A stretch of 64,000 nucleotides of DNA from Nonomuraea dietziae. GTDB taxonomy: Bacteria > Actinomycetota > Actinomycetes > Streptosporangiales > Streptosporangiaceae. How positions within the stretch are numbered: position 1 is the first letter of the stretch; each line of letters opens with the position of its first letter. Below the pieces are notes generated by a model. That model was given only the letters and a program-made list of their open reading frames with translations, had not been told where the DNA came from and ran no database searches. Both the position numbers and the translations under genes were made by a program. The stretch spans positions 1,612,001 through 1,676,000 of the forward strand of contig NZ_JACIBV010000001.1 in assembly GCF_014195505.1 (NCBI RefSeq). Reading direction: 5' to 3'. Shown here in pieces: positions 26,088 to 35,260 of the stretch.

Positions 26088-26675
26088 GTGGATCTCGGCC
26101 TCGTCGGACAGGCGGCGGGACTGTTCGCCGTCACCAACCTCGACGACCTGGTCATCCTGGCCCTGTTCTTCGCCAGGACCTCCGGGCGTCCAGGCTCAGC
26201 CGCGCGGATCGTCGCCGGGCAGTATCTCGGCTTCGCGGCCATCCTCGCCTTCGCCGTGGCCGCCGCCTTCGGCGCCGCCCTGCTCCCTCCCGCGCTCCTG
26301 CCCTACCTCGGCCTGCTCCCCCTGGCCCTCGGGCTGAAGGCGGCCTGGCAGGCGTGGCGCGAGCGTGGGAGCCCCGAGGAGAGCACGGTCGAGGACGGCG
26401 CGGCGGGCCCGCTCGCGGTGGCCGCCGTCACCTTCGCGAACGGCGGCGACAACATCGGCGTCTACGTGCCCGTCTTCGCCACGGCCGGTACCGGCGCCAT
26501 GACCGGCTACGTGCTCGTCTTCCTCGCCCTGGTCGCCGTCTGGTGCGCGGCGGGCCGCTTCCTCGCCACCAGGCCGTTCGTCGCCAGGACGCTGGCGCGC
26601 TGGGGTCACGTCGTGCTGCCCGTCGTCCTGGTCGGCCTCGGCCTGCTCATCCTCGTCGAGGGCGGGGTCCTGTAG
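26088..26675 (+). CDS. CadD-family cadmium resistance transporter
   Basis: 195 aa with five or six hydrophobic helices. Two family signatures are present: FAVTNLDDLVILALFF near the N-terminus and AVTFANGGDNIGVYVPVF at the centre, each with a conserved acidic pair inside the membrane. CadD exports cadmium or affects divalent cation balance (established for Staphylococcus); substrate here is inferred. GTG start. No CadC-type metal sensor is nearby; the next gene is a convergent Lrp regulator 4 bp away. Confidence 0.85.
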   Translation: MDLGLVGQAAGLFAVTNLDDLVILALFFARTSGRPGSAARIVAGQYLGFAAILAFAVAAAFGAALLPPALLPYLGLLPLALGLKAAWQAWRERGSPEESTVEDGAAGPLAVAAVTFANGGDNIGVYVPVFATAGTGAMTGYVLVFLALVAVWCAAGRFLATRPFVARTLARWGHVVLPVVLVGLGLLILVEGGVL

Positions 26676-26679
26676 CGCG

Positions 26680-27132
26680 CTACAGCGGCAGTGAGCCACC
26701 CGGCTTCAGCGCCTTCATCGCGATCTGCGAGGTGAGCTTGTCCAGGCCGGGAAGGCGTCCGAGCTTCTCCAGGCACAGGCGGCTGTAGGCCTCCATGTCC
26801 GTCACCGCCACCCTGAGCACGTAGTCGGGGCGGCCGAACATGCGCAGGCACTCGATGACGTCCTCCACCTGCATGACCGCCGTCTCGAAGGCCGTCACCG
26901 TCTCGGCGTCCTGGCCCTCGAGCTCCACGAAGGCCAGCACCTGGAAGCCGCGTCCGACCGCTCCGGCGTCCACAACCGCGCGGTAACCGGTGATCACTCC
27001 CGTCTCCTCCAGGTTGCGCACCCGGCGCAGGCACGGCGACGGCGTCAGCCGTACCCGCTCGGCCAACTCGATGTTGCTGAGCCGTCCGTCCTCCTGCAGT
27101 AGACGGAGAATTGCGCGATCTGTGGCATCCAT
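26680..27132 (-). CDS. Lrp/AsnC-family transcriptional regulator
   Basis: 150 aa from the ATG at 27132 (MDATDRAILRLLQEDGRLSNIELAERVRLTPSPCLRRVRNLEETGVITGY), the standard Lrp start; the extension to 27303 is non-coding. The HTH is followed by an RAM ligand domain (VLAFVELEGQD, MFGRPDYVLRVAVTDMEAY). Amino acids usually act as effectors. Divergent from the indolepyruvate oxidoreductase across 79 bp, so it probably controls that gene in response to aromatic or branched amino acids. Confidence 0.92.
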   Translation of the reverse strand: MDATDRAILRLLQEDGRLSNIELAERVRLTPSPCLRRVRNLEETGVITGYRAVVDAGAVGRGFQVLAFVELEGQDAETVTAFETAVMQVEDVIECLRMFGRPDYVLRVAVTDMEAYSRLCLEKLGRLPGLDKLTSQIAMKALKPGGSLPL

Positions 27133-27171
27133 GGCAATAGATGCTAACCACTGCGGAAATCGCCGCAAGTA

Positions 27172-27200
27172 TTGACATCGGATATCCCGACCCCTGAAAT
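27172..27200 (+). promoter_or_regulatory. Sigma-70-type promoter of the indolepyruvate oxidoreductase
   Basis: TTGACA at 27172-27177, a 17-bp spacer, and TGAAAT (4 of 6 consensus) at 27195-27200. Transcription should start near 27207, only about 5 nt before the ATG at 27212. No ribosome site precedes that ATG, so the mRNA is predicted to be leaderless or nearly so. Confidence 0.6.
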
Positions 27201-27211
27201 AATCTCTCGAC

Positions 27212-30200
27212 ATGACCACCGACGCGTTCATGAGCGGCACCCAGGCCCTGGTGCACCTCCTCAAGGACCAGCTCGCCGCCGACCGCAGGGCGGGGCTGGA
27301 CACGGGCGCGATGGTCTCCGGCTATCCTGGCTCGCCGCTGGGCGGTTTCGACCAGGAGCTGGCCAGGTCGACACCCGAGGGCGTCGTGCACCGTCCAGGC
27401 CAGAACGAGGAGCTGGGCGCCACGGCGGTGTGGGGCAGCCAGCTGGTCACCGCGCTGCCGGATCCCCGCAAGGCGGGCGTCCTCGGCGTCTGGTACGGCA
27501 AGGCCCCCGGCGTCGACAGGGCGGCCGACGCGTTCAGGCACGGCAACTTCGTCGGCGCGCACCCCGAAGGCGGGCTGATCGCGCTCTGCGGCGACGACCC
27601 CACCTGCAAGTCCTCCACGCTGCCGAGCGCCACGGAGAGCACGCTCGTCGCGCTCGGCATGCCCGTGGTCTACCCCGGCACCGTGCAGGAGCTGCTCGAC
27701 CTGGGCAGGCACGCGATCGCCGCCTCGCGGGCCAGCGGCCTCTGGGTGGCGATCAAGGCGGTGGCCAACGTCGTCGACGCCACCGCGACGGTCAACCTCG
27801 ACCCCGAGCGGATCAAGCCCGTCATGCCCGAGGTGATGTGGCAGGGCAGGCCGTACCGGCACACACCCGACGCGACGCTGCTCACGCCGTACTCACTGGA
27901 CATGGAGCGCACCCTGGTCGGGCCGCGGCTGGAGCTGGCCCGCGCCTACGCCCGCGAGAACGGCCTGAACCAGATCACCTGCGCCGCGCCCGAGGCGCGG
28001 CTCGGCGTCGTCGCGGCGGGCACGGCCTACTACGACGTGCGCGAGGCGCTGAGGAAGCTCGGCGTCGGCGACGAGGTCCGCCTGCTGAAGATCGGCATGC
28101 TCTGGCCGCTGGAGCCCACGGTGGTCAAGGAGTTCGCCCGCGGCCTCTCCGAGATCATCGTGGTCGAGGAGAAGGCGCCGCTGCTGGAGGGCCTGGTCAA
28201 GGACGTCCTGTACGGCACGCCCGACGCGCCCGCGGTCACCGGCAAGGCCGTCATCCCGCAGCACGGCGGCGTCGACGCCGACCTGGTCGCCAGGGTGCTC
28301 GCCGACCGGCTCTCCATCGACCTGCCGCGCCCGCGCGAGCCGCTGAAGCTGCTCGGCCCCTCCCGCACGCCGTTCTTCTGCTCGGGCTGCCCGCACAACC
28401 GCTCCACCGCCGTCCCTGAGGGCTCGGTCGTGGCCGCGGGCATCGGTTGCCACACCATGGTCGTGCTCAACCCCGAGGGCAAGGGCGAGCTGACGGGGCT
28501 CACCCAGATGGGCGGCGAGGGCGCGCAGTGGATCGGGCAGGCGCCCTTCACCGGCACCCGTCACATCTTCCAGAACCTCGGCGACGGCACCTTCCACCAC
28601 TCGGGTTCGCTGGCCATCAGGGCGGCGGTCGGCGCCGGTGTGAACATCACCTACAAGCTCCTGTACAACAGCGCCATCGCCATGACCGGCGGCCAGACGA
28701 TCACCCCCGCGCTGTCGGTCGCGGCGCTGACCAGCTGGCTGGAGCTCGAGGGCGTGCGCAAGGTGATCGTCACCACCGACGAGCCCTCCCGCTACAAGGG
28801 CGTACGGCTGTCGCGCATCGCCACCGTGCGCGACCGCGCCCACCTGGAGTCCGCGCAGCGCGAGCTGGCCGCGATCGAGGGCGTCACGGTCCTCATCCAC
28901 GACCAGCAGTGCGCCGCGGAGAAGCGGCGGCTGCGCAAGAAGGGCGACCTGCCCGACCCGGTGAAGCGCGTGGCGATCAACCAGCGGGTGTGCGAGGGCT
29001 GCGGCGACTGCGGGCAGAAGTCCGAGTGCCTGTCGGTGCTGCCTGTCGAGACCGAGTTCGGCCGCAAGACCGAGATCCACCAGTCCTCCTGCAACAAGGA
29101 CTACTCCTGCGTCGAGGGCGACTGCCCGTCGTTCCTCACGATCGTTCCAGGCGCGCGCAAGCGCGCCGCCGTCCCCGCTCCCCCCGCGATGCCCGCGCCC
29201 GACGTGGTCGTCAGAGACGCCACGATCAGGCTCGTCGGCATCGGCGGCACCGGCGTGGTGTCGGTCGCTCGGCTGCTCGGCAAGGCCGCGATGCTCGACG
29301 GCCGCCAGTCGCGCGGCCTCGACCAGACCGGCCTCGCGCAGAAGGGCGGCACGGTCGTGTCCGACCTGCGCCTGTTCGACGGCGACGAGGACCGCTCCGC
29401 CCAGGCCACCGCGGGCTCCGTCGACGCCTACCTCGCCCTCGACGTCATCGGCGGCACCGACCCCAAGCACCTGCGCACCGCCTCCCCCGAGCGCACGGTG
29501 GCCGTGGTCTCCACGCACCTGTCGCCCACGGGCGCGATGGTGCTCGACCCCTCGCAGCACGTCACCGACCTCGGCCCCCAGCTGGCCGCTCTCGAGTCGC
29601 GCACCCGCTCGGTCGTCGCGCTCAACGCCGAACGCCTGGCTCAGGCGCTGTTCGGCGACCACATGCAGGCCAACACGATCGTGCTGGGCGCGGCCTGGCA
29701 GCGCGGGCTGATCCCGCTGTCGCTGGAGTCGATGGAGAAGGCGCTCGGCAAGTCCGCCACCGCCTTCCACTGGGGGCGCGCGGTGATCTGCGCTCCCTCG
29801 GCGGTCGAGGCGCTGTTCACCGTCCCCGAGCCCGCCGCCCCCTCGGCCGAGGTGCTGCGGCGGATCGCCTTCGCCGACGGCGAGCTGCACAGGCTGCTGG
29901 CCGTACGGGTGCCCGACCTGGTCGCCTACCAGAGCCCGCGCTACGCGCTGCGCTACCTGGAGGCCGTGCGCGAGGTCCACTCGCGCGCGCCGGGCGCGAT
30001 CACCGAGGCGTACGCCACCCAGCTGCACAGGCTGATGGCCTACAAGGACGAGTACGAGGTGGCCAGGCTGCACCTCGACCCGGCCGAGCGCGCCAGGATC
30101 GCCGCCGAGTTCGGCCACGGCGCCCGCGTCGCCTACAACCTGCACCCGCCGGTGCTGCGCGCGCTCGGGATGAAGCGCAAGCTGAGCCTCGGGCCGTGGT

Positions 30201-30475
30201 TCGACCCCGCCTTCAAGGCCTTGTACGGCCTGCGCACGCTGCGCGGCACCAAGCTGGACGTGTTCGGTCTGGGCGAGGTGCGCAGGACCGAGCGGTCGCT
30301 GCCGGAGGAGTACACCCGTGACGTGCTGCGTGCCCTGGCCTCGGGGGCCTCGGAGGAGACGGTCATGGAGCTGGTGCGGCTGCCCGAGGTGATCCGCGGC
30401 TACGAGCACGTCAAGCTGCGCGGGGTCGCCGACTACCGCGCCCGCGCCGCGGCCCTGCTGGATCGGTCCGCCTAG
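27212..30475 (+). CDS. Fused indolepyruvate ferredoxin oxidoreductase
   Basis: 1087 aa, single-chain form of the IorAB system with an extra C-terminal DUF6537-type domain. It decarboxylates arylpyruvates from aromatic amino acid breakdown to aryl-acetyl-CoA and reduces ferredoxin. Order: pyrimidine-binding domain with VSGYPGSPLGGF; TPP domain with SGCPHNRST, GIGCHTM and NLGDGTFHHSG; cysteine-rich [4Fe-4S] segment VCEGCGDCGQKSEC plus NKDYSCVEGDCPSF; gamma domain IRLVGIGGTGVVSVARLLG with GLDQTGLAQKGGTVVSDLR; helical C-terminus. Cytoplasmic. Preceded by a divergent Lrp gene and a near-leaderless promoter. The stop overlaps the convergent membrane gene. Confidence 0.93.
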   Translation: MTTDAFMSGTQALVHLLKDQLAADRRAGLDTGAMVSGYPGSPLGGFDQELARSTPEGVVHRPGQNEELGATAVWGSQLVTALPDPRKAGVLGVWYGKAPGVDRAADAFRHGNFVGAHPEGGLIALCGDDPTCKSSTLPSATESTLVALGMPVVYPGTVQELLDLGRHAIAASRASGLWVAIKAVANVVDATATVNLDPERIKPVMPEVMWQGRPYRHTPDATLLTPYSLDMERTLVGPRLELARAYARENGLNQITCAAPEARLGVVAAGTAYYDVREALRKLGVGDEVRLLKIGMLWPLEPTVVKEFARGLSEIIVVEEKAPLLEGLVKDVLYGTPDAPAVTGKAVIPQHGGVDADLVARVLADRLSIDLPRPREPLKLLGPSRTPFFCSGCPHNRSTAVPEGSVVAAGIGCHTMVVLNPEGKGELTGLTQMGGEGAQWIGQAPFTGTRHIFQNLGDGTFHHSGSLAIRAAVGAGVNITYKLLYNSAIAMTGGQTITPALSVAALTSWLELEGVRKVIVTTDEPSRYKGVRLSRIATVRDRAHLESAQRELAAIEGVTVLIHDQQCAAEKRRLRKKGDLPDPVKRVAINQRVCEGCGDCGQKSECLSVLPVETEFGRKTEIHQSSCNKDYSCVEGDCPSFLTIVPGARKRAAVPAPPAMPAPDVVVRDATIRLVGIGGTGVVSVARLLGKAAMLDGRQSRGLDQTGLAQKGGTVVSDLRLFDGDEDRSAQATAGSVDAYLALDVIGGTDPKHLRTASPERTVAVVSTHLSPTGAMVLDPSQHVTDLGPQLAALESRTRSVVALNAERLAQALFGDHMQANTIVLGAAWQRGLIPLSLESMEKALGKSATAFHWGRAVICAPSAVEALFTVPEPAAPSAEVLRRIAFADGELHRLLAVRVPDLVAYQSPRYALRYLEAVREVHSRAPGAITEAYATQLHRLMAYKDEYEVARLHLDPAERARIAAEFGHGARVAYNLHPPVLRALGMKRKLSLGPWFDPAFKALYGLRTLRGTKLDVFGLGEVRRTERSLPEEYTRDVLRALASGASEETVMELVRLPEVIRGYEHVKLRGVADYRARAAALLDRSA

Positions 30476-30966
30476 CGGGAGGCGCCCGCACGTCGGGCGC
30501 CTCGCAGGATGACGACCATGAAGGTCAGGCCCGCGCCGATGCTCAAGGCGTGCTGAACGACGGCGACCATCGTGTACTCGGCGGTCACGCCCATGTGGGC
30601 GCCACGAGCGGGGTCGAGGCCCAGCGACCCGCCCAGCGCCCAGTAGAGGCAGACCAGGCCCAGCCCGGCGGCCACGGCCGTCGCCATGGTGACCGGCGTC
30701 GACGAGCGGGCAGGGCCGTCCCCGACCTGGCCGAGGAAGGCCTGCGGCCATCTCTCCCTCAGGTAGATCGGCAGGGCTACGGCCAGCCCCACGGCCATCC
30801 CTGCGAAGCCGAGCGCGAGGAAGACCGTCTCCCCCTGGGGAGCCGATGTGGAGCCTTCGCCTCCGCCCAGGTCGACCCCGAGTGCGCCGAGGACACTGCT
30901 GATCACCATGTGGGGAAGCATCGGAACCAGGAGGCCACCTCGTCGCCCGGCCAGCCTCATCCGCAT
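30472..30966 (-). CDS. Hypothetical four-helix membrane protein
   Basis: 164 aa with about four hydrophobic segments: LLVPMLPHMVISSVLGALGV, ETVFLALGFAGMAVGLAVALPIYL, VTMATAVAAGLGLVCLYWALGG and VAVVQHALSIGAGLTFMVVIL. No family recognised. Start at 30966 or 30960 (both ATG). Its TAG stop overlaps the TAG of the convergent oxidoreductase by 3 bp. Confidence 0.6.
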   Translation of the reverse strand: MRMRLAGRRGGLLVPMLPHMVISSVLGALGVDLGGGEGSTSAPQGETVFLALGFAGMAVGLAVALPIYLRERWPQAFLGQVGDGPARSSTPVTMATAVAAGLGLVCLYWALGGSLGLDPARGAHMGVTAEYTMVAVVQHALSIGAGLTFMVVILRGARRAGASR

Positions 30967-31118
30967 CGTCCGCAGGGCCCCTGGTCTGGCGGTGGCGCGG
31001 ACCGGCCCTGCCGCGCTGCGCCGTGCGACGGCAGGGTGCTTTCATGGAGGAGATGGCGTTTCCCGATCCAGAGCGGACACATGCCGCGCTGGTGACCAGC
31101 GGAGACGGAGGTTACGCC

Positions 31119-31976
31119 ATGGAGCTTCTCCTACGGCCGGGGGCGCGCGCCGACGCGGCTGACTGCGGAAGGATCTGCTTCGAAGCGTTCGACCAGTTGG
31201 CCCGCGAACACGGCTTCGTGGGCGACTTTCCCAGCGTGGAGGCCGCGACCGGGCTGATGGACACGCTTCTGGGCCACCCGGGGTTCTACAGCGTGACCGC
31301 CGAGCTGGACGGCCGGATCGCCGGCAGCAACTTCCTCGACGAGCGTTCGAGCGTCGTCGGCGTCGGGCCGATCACCGTCGATCCGGCCTGCCAGAACGCC
31401 GGCGTCGGCCGCCGGCTCATGGAGGATGTCATGCGCCGGGCCGACGAGCGGCAGGCGCCGGGCATCCGGCTGCTGCAGTCGGCCTACCACTGCAGGTCGT
31501 TCGCCCTGTACGCGGGCCTGGGCTTCCAGTTCCGCGAGACCCTGGCCTGCCTGCAGGGCCCGCCGATCGGGCGCACCGTCGCCGGCTACACGGTACGGCC
31601 GGCGACGGACGCGGACCTGGCCGCCTGCAACGAGGTGTCCAGGCGCGTCCACGGCGTCGACCGCGGCGGCGAGGTGAGCGACGCGCTCAAGCAGGGCACG
31701 GCCCGTGTCGTCGAGCACGAGGGCCGGGTGACCGGTTACGCCACGGATCTGGCCTTCTTCGCCCACGCCGTGGGAGAGACGATCGAGGACGTCAAGGCGC
31801 TCATCGCCTCGGCCACGGCTTTCGGCGGCCCTGGCATCCTCGTGCCCGCGAGCGACGCGGCGCTGCTGCAGTGGTGTCTGCGCCACGGGCTCAAGGTCAC
31901 CCAGCTCATGACCTTGATGACCGTCGGGCTCTACAACGAGCCCGCCGGGGCGTACCTGCCCAGCATCCTGTACTGA
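31119..31976 (+). CDS. GNAT family N-acetyltransferase (two-domain)
   Basis: 285 aa from the ATG at 31119, with GGAGG 7 nt upstream; ATGs at 31023 and 31044 lack such a site. The N-terminal GNAT domain has VGPITVDPACQNAGVGRRLMEDVMRRA (CoA loop QNAGVG) and FALYAGLGFQFRETL. From ~150 a second acetyltransferase-like half (YTVRPATDADLAACNEVSRRVHG) lacks a clear CoA loop. Acceptor unknown. Confidence 0.83.
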   Translation: MELLLRPGARADAADCGRICFEAFDQLAREHGFVGDFPSVEAATGLMDTLLGHPGFYSVTAELDGRIAGSNFLDERSSVVGVGPITVDPACQNAGVGRRLMEDVMRRADERQAPGIRLLQSAYHCRSFALYAGLGFQFRETLACLQGPPIGRTVAGYTVRPATDADLAACNEVSRRVHGVDRGGEVSDALKQGTARVVEHEGRVTGYATDLAFFAHAVGETIEDVKALIASATAFGGPGILVPASDAALLQWCLRHGLKVTQLMTLMTVGLYNEPAGAYLPSILY

Positions 31977-32197
31977 CGCCGGCACCGAGCCCGCTGAGAC
32001 GCGGCCTCGCGCGGGGGTGTCGGCACGCCCGGCCACCCGCCGTCGGCCCGATCCAGGTGAACCTGGCGGGACGGCACGCTCTTGTTGGGCATTCGGCGTA
32101 CAAGGGGTCCATCGCCCGGCAGTATGGCTGGGAGCCTTTCCGGCGCAGACCGGATATCGGCGCACGACGGCACGTCCGGAGCTGACAGGGAGATTCC

Positions 32198-33229
32198 ATG
32201 CGCGCGGTTCCCCCCATCGCGGCGGTCCTCACCTTCCTTCTCGCCTGCACGATCGCCCCTTGGCCTGCCGCCGCGTCCACGGTGGCCCTGCCGGGCGGCA
32301 AGGCCACCTATGTCGTCTCGCAAGGACACCTGAAGGGCGCGTCCAACCAGAACTGGGTACGACTCGGCAGCTACCGCTTCTCCGCCGACGGCACGGTGAC
32401 CGCGGCCCTGTATCTGTGGTGGCAGCGCCATCCCGAGGCCAGGCAGGGCACCGGCACCACCCCCGACGCGGGCTGCACCACCAAGGCGGGCGGCTCCGCA
32501 TCGCGCCCCCGTACCTGCGAGGTGCTCACCGCCGGGGGCTTCACCGGCGCCCCCGACGAGAACCGCACCGGGACGTACACCGTGTCAGGGAACGTGGTGA
32601 GCATCCGGTGGAAGATCGCCCAGACGTGGACCGAGCAGTGGTTCGTGCGGCCCTCCTCCGACGGCACGCTCGCCCGTCTGGACCTCAAGCACAGCACGCT
32701 GGCCACGCACGGTTACGGATACGGCAGCAACGCGGCGCTCGGCACGCGGCGTGCGATGAGCTCGGTGAAGGCGTTCTCCGGCACGCTCAGACAGGATCTG
32801 ACGAGCTGGGCGGGAGGCAAGATCGTCAACTCCAGCGGCCAGCGGTTCGGCCACTCCGCCTTCCGCGCCTGCGCCAGCACCACCTGGTGCCTGACCTACC
32901 TGCAGCCGTCGTCCTCGGGCGCGTGCCAGAAGTCGGGCGGCTGCCCCAAGTACGGTGGCGGGACGAAGGCGAACGTGAGCTCCATCCAGTACTACCTCAC
33001 GAAGGTCTCCAGTTCCGATCGCCGCGACACGTTGTGGCACTGGTGCACCTGCCTGGCGATGGAGCGCGGCCAGTTCTGCTACACGGGCAACTCCCACGTC
33101 AAACCGCTCATGCAGATCATCGACGACAGGGGCGCCTTCCGCGGGTGGGTCGGCGCCGAAGCCTCCTTCTCCACCGGTGCCAGGGGCGCGGACATGCTGG
33201 CCGTCTTCCGCATCACCGACTTCCGCTGA
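32198..33229 (+). CDS. Secreted protein of unknown function
   Basis: 343 aa. A signal peptide (RAVPPIAAVLTFLLACTIAPWPAAAS) is followed by a beta-rich domain with about nine cysteines (AGCTTKAGG, PRTCEVL, FRACAS, TWCLTYL, GACQKSGGCPK, WHWCTCLAM, GQFCYTGN), which suggests disulfides outside the cell. Aromatic-rich, without recognisable catalytic motifs. AGGGAG precedes the ATG. The 221-bp gap upstream shows nothing definable. I do not recognise the family. Confidence 0.7.
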   Translation: MRAVPPIAAVLTFLLACTIAPWPAAASTVALPGGKATYVVSQGHLKGASNQNWVRLGSYRFSADGTVTAALYLWWQRHPEARQGTGTTPDAGCTTKAGGSASRPRTCEVLTAGGFTGAPDENRTGTYTVSGNVVSIRWKIAQTWTEQWFVRPSSDGTLARLDLKHSTLATHGYGYGSNAALGTRRAMSSVKAFSGTLRQDLTSWAGGKIVNSSGQRFGHSAFRACASTTWCLTYLQPSSSGACQKSGGCPKYGGGTKANVSSIQYYLTKVSSSDRRDTLWHWCTCLAMERGQFCYTGNSHVKPLMQIIDDRGAFRGWVGAEASFSTGARGADMLAVFRITDFR

Positions 33230-33309
33230 CCAGCCGCCCTGGAGCCGCGTCCCCGGGAGTCTCGGCAGGCTCACCTCGCCCTGGTCGACTCCCTGGACGG
33301 CGGCGCGGC

Positions 33310-34455
33310 TCAGGCGTGCCAGAGGGCGGCGAGCCGCCGGGTGGCCAGCCCGGACGGCACGGCGCGCAGCGACGCGTCGCGTAGCCACGCGGTGAGGCCG
33401 GTCCGGGAGGTCAGCCGCGACTGCCGGGACGCCGCCCGCATCATGCGGTTGGCGCTGGGCCTGCGCTCGGCGTCGTAGCGCAGGAGCCGCTGGACGACGT
33501 CCGCGGGCCCGGCGCCGGTCAGGTGGCGGGTCAGCGCGGCCGCGTCCTCGAAGGCCTGGCCGGCTCCCTGGCCGAGGTCGGGTGGCATGGCGTGCGCGGC
33601 GTCACCGAGCAGCGCGATCCTGCCGGCCGCGAACGAGGGCAGAGGTTCGGCCAGGCAGGTGATCGGGTCAACGTAGATGTCGGCGGGCGGGGTGGCCTCG
33701 ATCAGCGCCGTGACGAGCGGGTGCCAGTCGGCCATCAGGGACAGCATCTGCCTGCGCGCCTCGTCCACGCCGGGCGGCGGCCCGTGCAGGGCGGAGTCGG
33801 TGAACCAGTACAGGCGGGCCTCGCCGACGGGGAACAGGCCGAACATCGCCCCGCTACGGCGGTCGACCAGCTGGCAGGCGAGCAGGTCGGTCCCCATTCC
33901 GGGAGGGCGGGGCAGCATGCCACGCAGGTCCATCCGGCCGGTCCGCCGCAGCCCTGGGTGGCCGGGCATGAGCTGTCCGCGCAGCGTGCTGCCGATGCCG
34001 TCGGCCACGATCACGGCGTCCGCCCGTGCGACGGGGTCGCCGTCGCTGATCACGCTGACGCCGGTGGGATCGGGCTCCAGACGCTCGACGGGGGTCGCGG
34101 TTCGCACCAGGTCGGCGGGCAGGGGGGCGCGTAGCGCCCGGTGCAGCTCCGCCCGGTCGATGAGGGCGGGCGTCCCGATCTCCTGCTGCGCCTGGATCGC
34201 GTCGGTGACCAGCAGCGGCCGTCCGCGCCAGTCCCGCAGTCCGGCGCGGGCGGCATGCATGACGTGCCCGCGAACGTCTTCTGCCAGCCCCAGCGCGTCC
34301 AGCGCGCGCAGCCCGTTGGGCATGACCACGATCCCGGTGCCCGCCTCCCTCAGCTCGGCGCCCCGTTCGAAGAGGGTCACCTCGTGGCCCAGGCGATGCA
34401 GCCCCACCGCGGCCGTCACTCCCCCGAGCCCGGCACCGACCACAACGATCCGCAT
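33310..34455 (-). CDS. FAD-dependent monooxygenase (group A aromatic hydroxylase type)
   Basis: 381 aa. The FAD dinucleotide fold starts IVVVGAGLGGVTAAVGL, with Glu-Arg at the end of strand 2 (LFERGAEL). The DG motif is VIVADGIGSTLRG and the GD motif IALLGDAAHAMPPDLGQGAGQAFEDA. These mark PHBH-like enzymes that insert one oxygen atom using NAD(P)H. No signal peptide. GAGGAGG precedes the ATG. Divergent from a TetR regulator, so likely an inducible enzyme for an aromatic or antibiotic-like compound. Confidence 0.9.
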   Translation of the reverse strand: MRIVVVGAGLGGVTAAVGLHRLGHEVTLFERGAELREAGTGIVVMPNGLRALDALGLAEDVRGHVMHAARAGLRDWRGRPLLVTDAIQAQQEIGTPALIDRAELHRALRAPLPADLVRTATPVERLEPDPTGVSVISDGDPVARADAVIVADGIGSTLRGQLMPGHPGLRRTGRMDLRGMLPRPPGMGTDLLACQLVDRRSGAMFGLFPVGEARLYWFTDSALHGPPPGVDEARRQMLSLMADWHPLVTALIEATPPADIYVDPITCLAEPLPSFAAGRIALLGDAAHAMPPDLGQGAGQAFEDAAALTRHLTGAGPADVVQRLLRYDAERRPSANRMMRAASRQSRLTSRTGLTAWLRDASLRAVPSGLATRRLAALWHA

Positions 34456-34477
34456 GAGACCCTCCTCGCCTATTCAC

Positions 34478-34487
34478 TACGATCGTA
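34478..34487. promoter_or_regulatory. Candidate TetR operator
   Basis: Perfect 10-bp palindrome TACGATCGTA in an AT-rich stretch between the monooxygenase (start 34455) and TetR (start 34518) genes. ACTACGA recurs 14 bp to the right, which may form a second half-site. Confidence 0.45.
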
Positions 34488-34517
34488 CTACTACGACTAT
34501 TGGTTTAACATGGCCCT

Positions 34518-35120
34518 GTGCCGCCCACCAATCCGGCCCGTCGCCGAGCCCTGACCGATGCCGCCATCGAGCTGCTGGCGTCCTCTGGCGCGCATGGCCT
34601 GACCCACCGCGCGGTGGAGAAGGAAGCGGGCCTTCCGCAGGGGACGGCCTCGAACTACTTCCGCAGCAGGGAGGCGCTGCTGGTGGCCGCCGCGGAGCGC
34701 ATCGCCGAGCTGCATCACGCCGACACCGACCGCGCCACCGAGCAGCCCGCGACGCTGGTCGACCTGCTGACGCGATCGCTGCTCACAGCGGCGACCACAC
34801 TGCGCACCCGCTATCTGGCGATCTTCGAACTGCGGCTGGAGGCCGCGCGCCGGCCGGTGCTCGCCTCGGTGCTCGCGGGCCTGCAGGACACGTCGCTGCA
34901 GATCACCGCCGGACACCACGACAACCTCGGCCTCGCCATCCCGCGAGAGAGGATCCCCGCCCTGATCGCGCTCTACGGGGGTGCGCTGTTCAGCCTGGTC
35001 ACCGCGCCGCCGGGGAGCGTCAACAGGGACGTCGTCCAGGAGGTCGTTCAGGTCGTCGTGCACGGCTGCGCCCGCCACGAGGACAACCCTCGACCGGCAC
35101 GGCAGGGCCCCGAACGCTGA
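34518..35120 (+). CDS. TetR-family regulator
   Basis: 200 aa. HTH at residues 6-55 (ARRRALTDAAIELLASSGAHGLTHRAVEKEAGLPQGTASNYFRSREALL), of the type with GTASNYF in the recognition helix. The C-terminal domain has YLAIFELRLEAARRP, common in regulators of oxidoreductases. GTG start. Divergent from the FAD monooxygenase and likely its repressor. Confidence 0.9.
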   Translation: MPPTNPARRRALTDAAIELLASSGAHGLTHRAVEKEAGLPQGTASNYFRSREALLVAAAERIAELHHADTDRATEQPATLVDLLTRSLLTAATTLRTRYLAIFELRLEAARRPVLASVLAGLQDTSLQITAGHHDNLGLAIPRERIPALIALYGGALFSLVTAPPGSVNRDVVQEVVQVVVHGCARHEDNPRPARQGPER

Positions 35121-35260
35121 CGCGGCCTCCGGCCCCACCAGGCGACCGAACGACCGCGTGATCAGGCGAGCGCCGACGCGGTCTGCCGCGCGACCCCGCC
35201 CGAAAAGTGCCGAAGGTATGAGATTCTCGGAACCGTTGATGTTGGTGTGGCACGAGAGGC

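Noticed and set aside
27893..31045. 1050-aa minus-strand open frame
   Set aside because: Lies opposite the indolepyruvate oxidoreductase, whose cofactor motifs are unmistakable; composition is that of a shadow frame.
35229..35252. GGAACC followed by a possible ECF -10 upstream of the T7SS-like pair
   Set aside because: No CGTT-like -10 at the required 16-17 bp; the match is only the -35 half.
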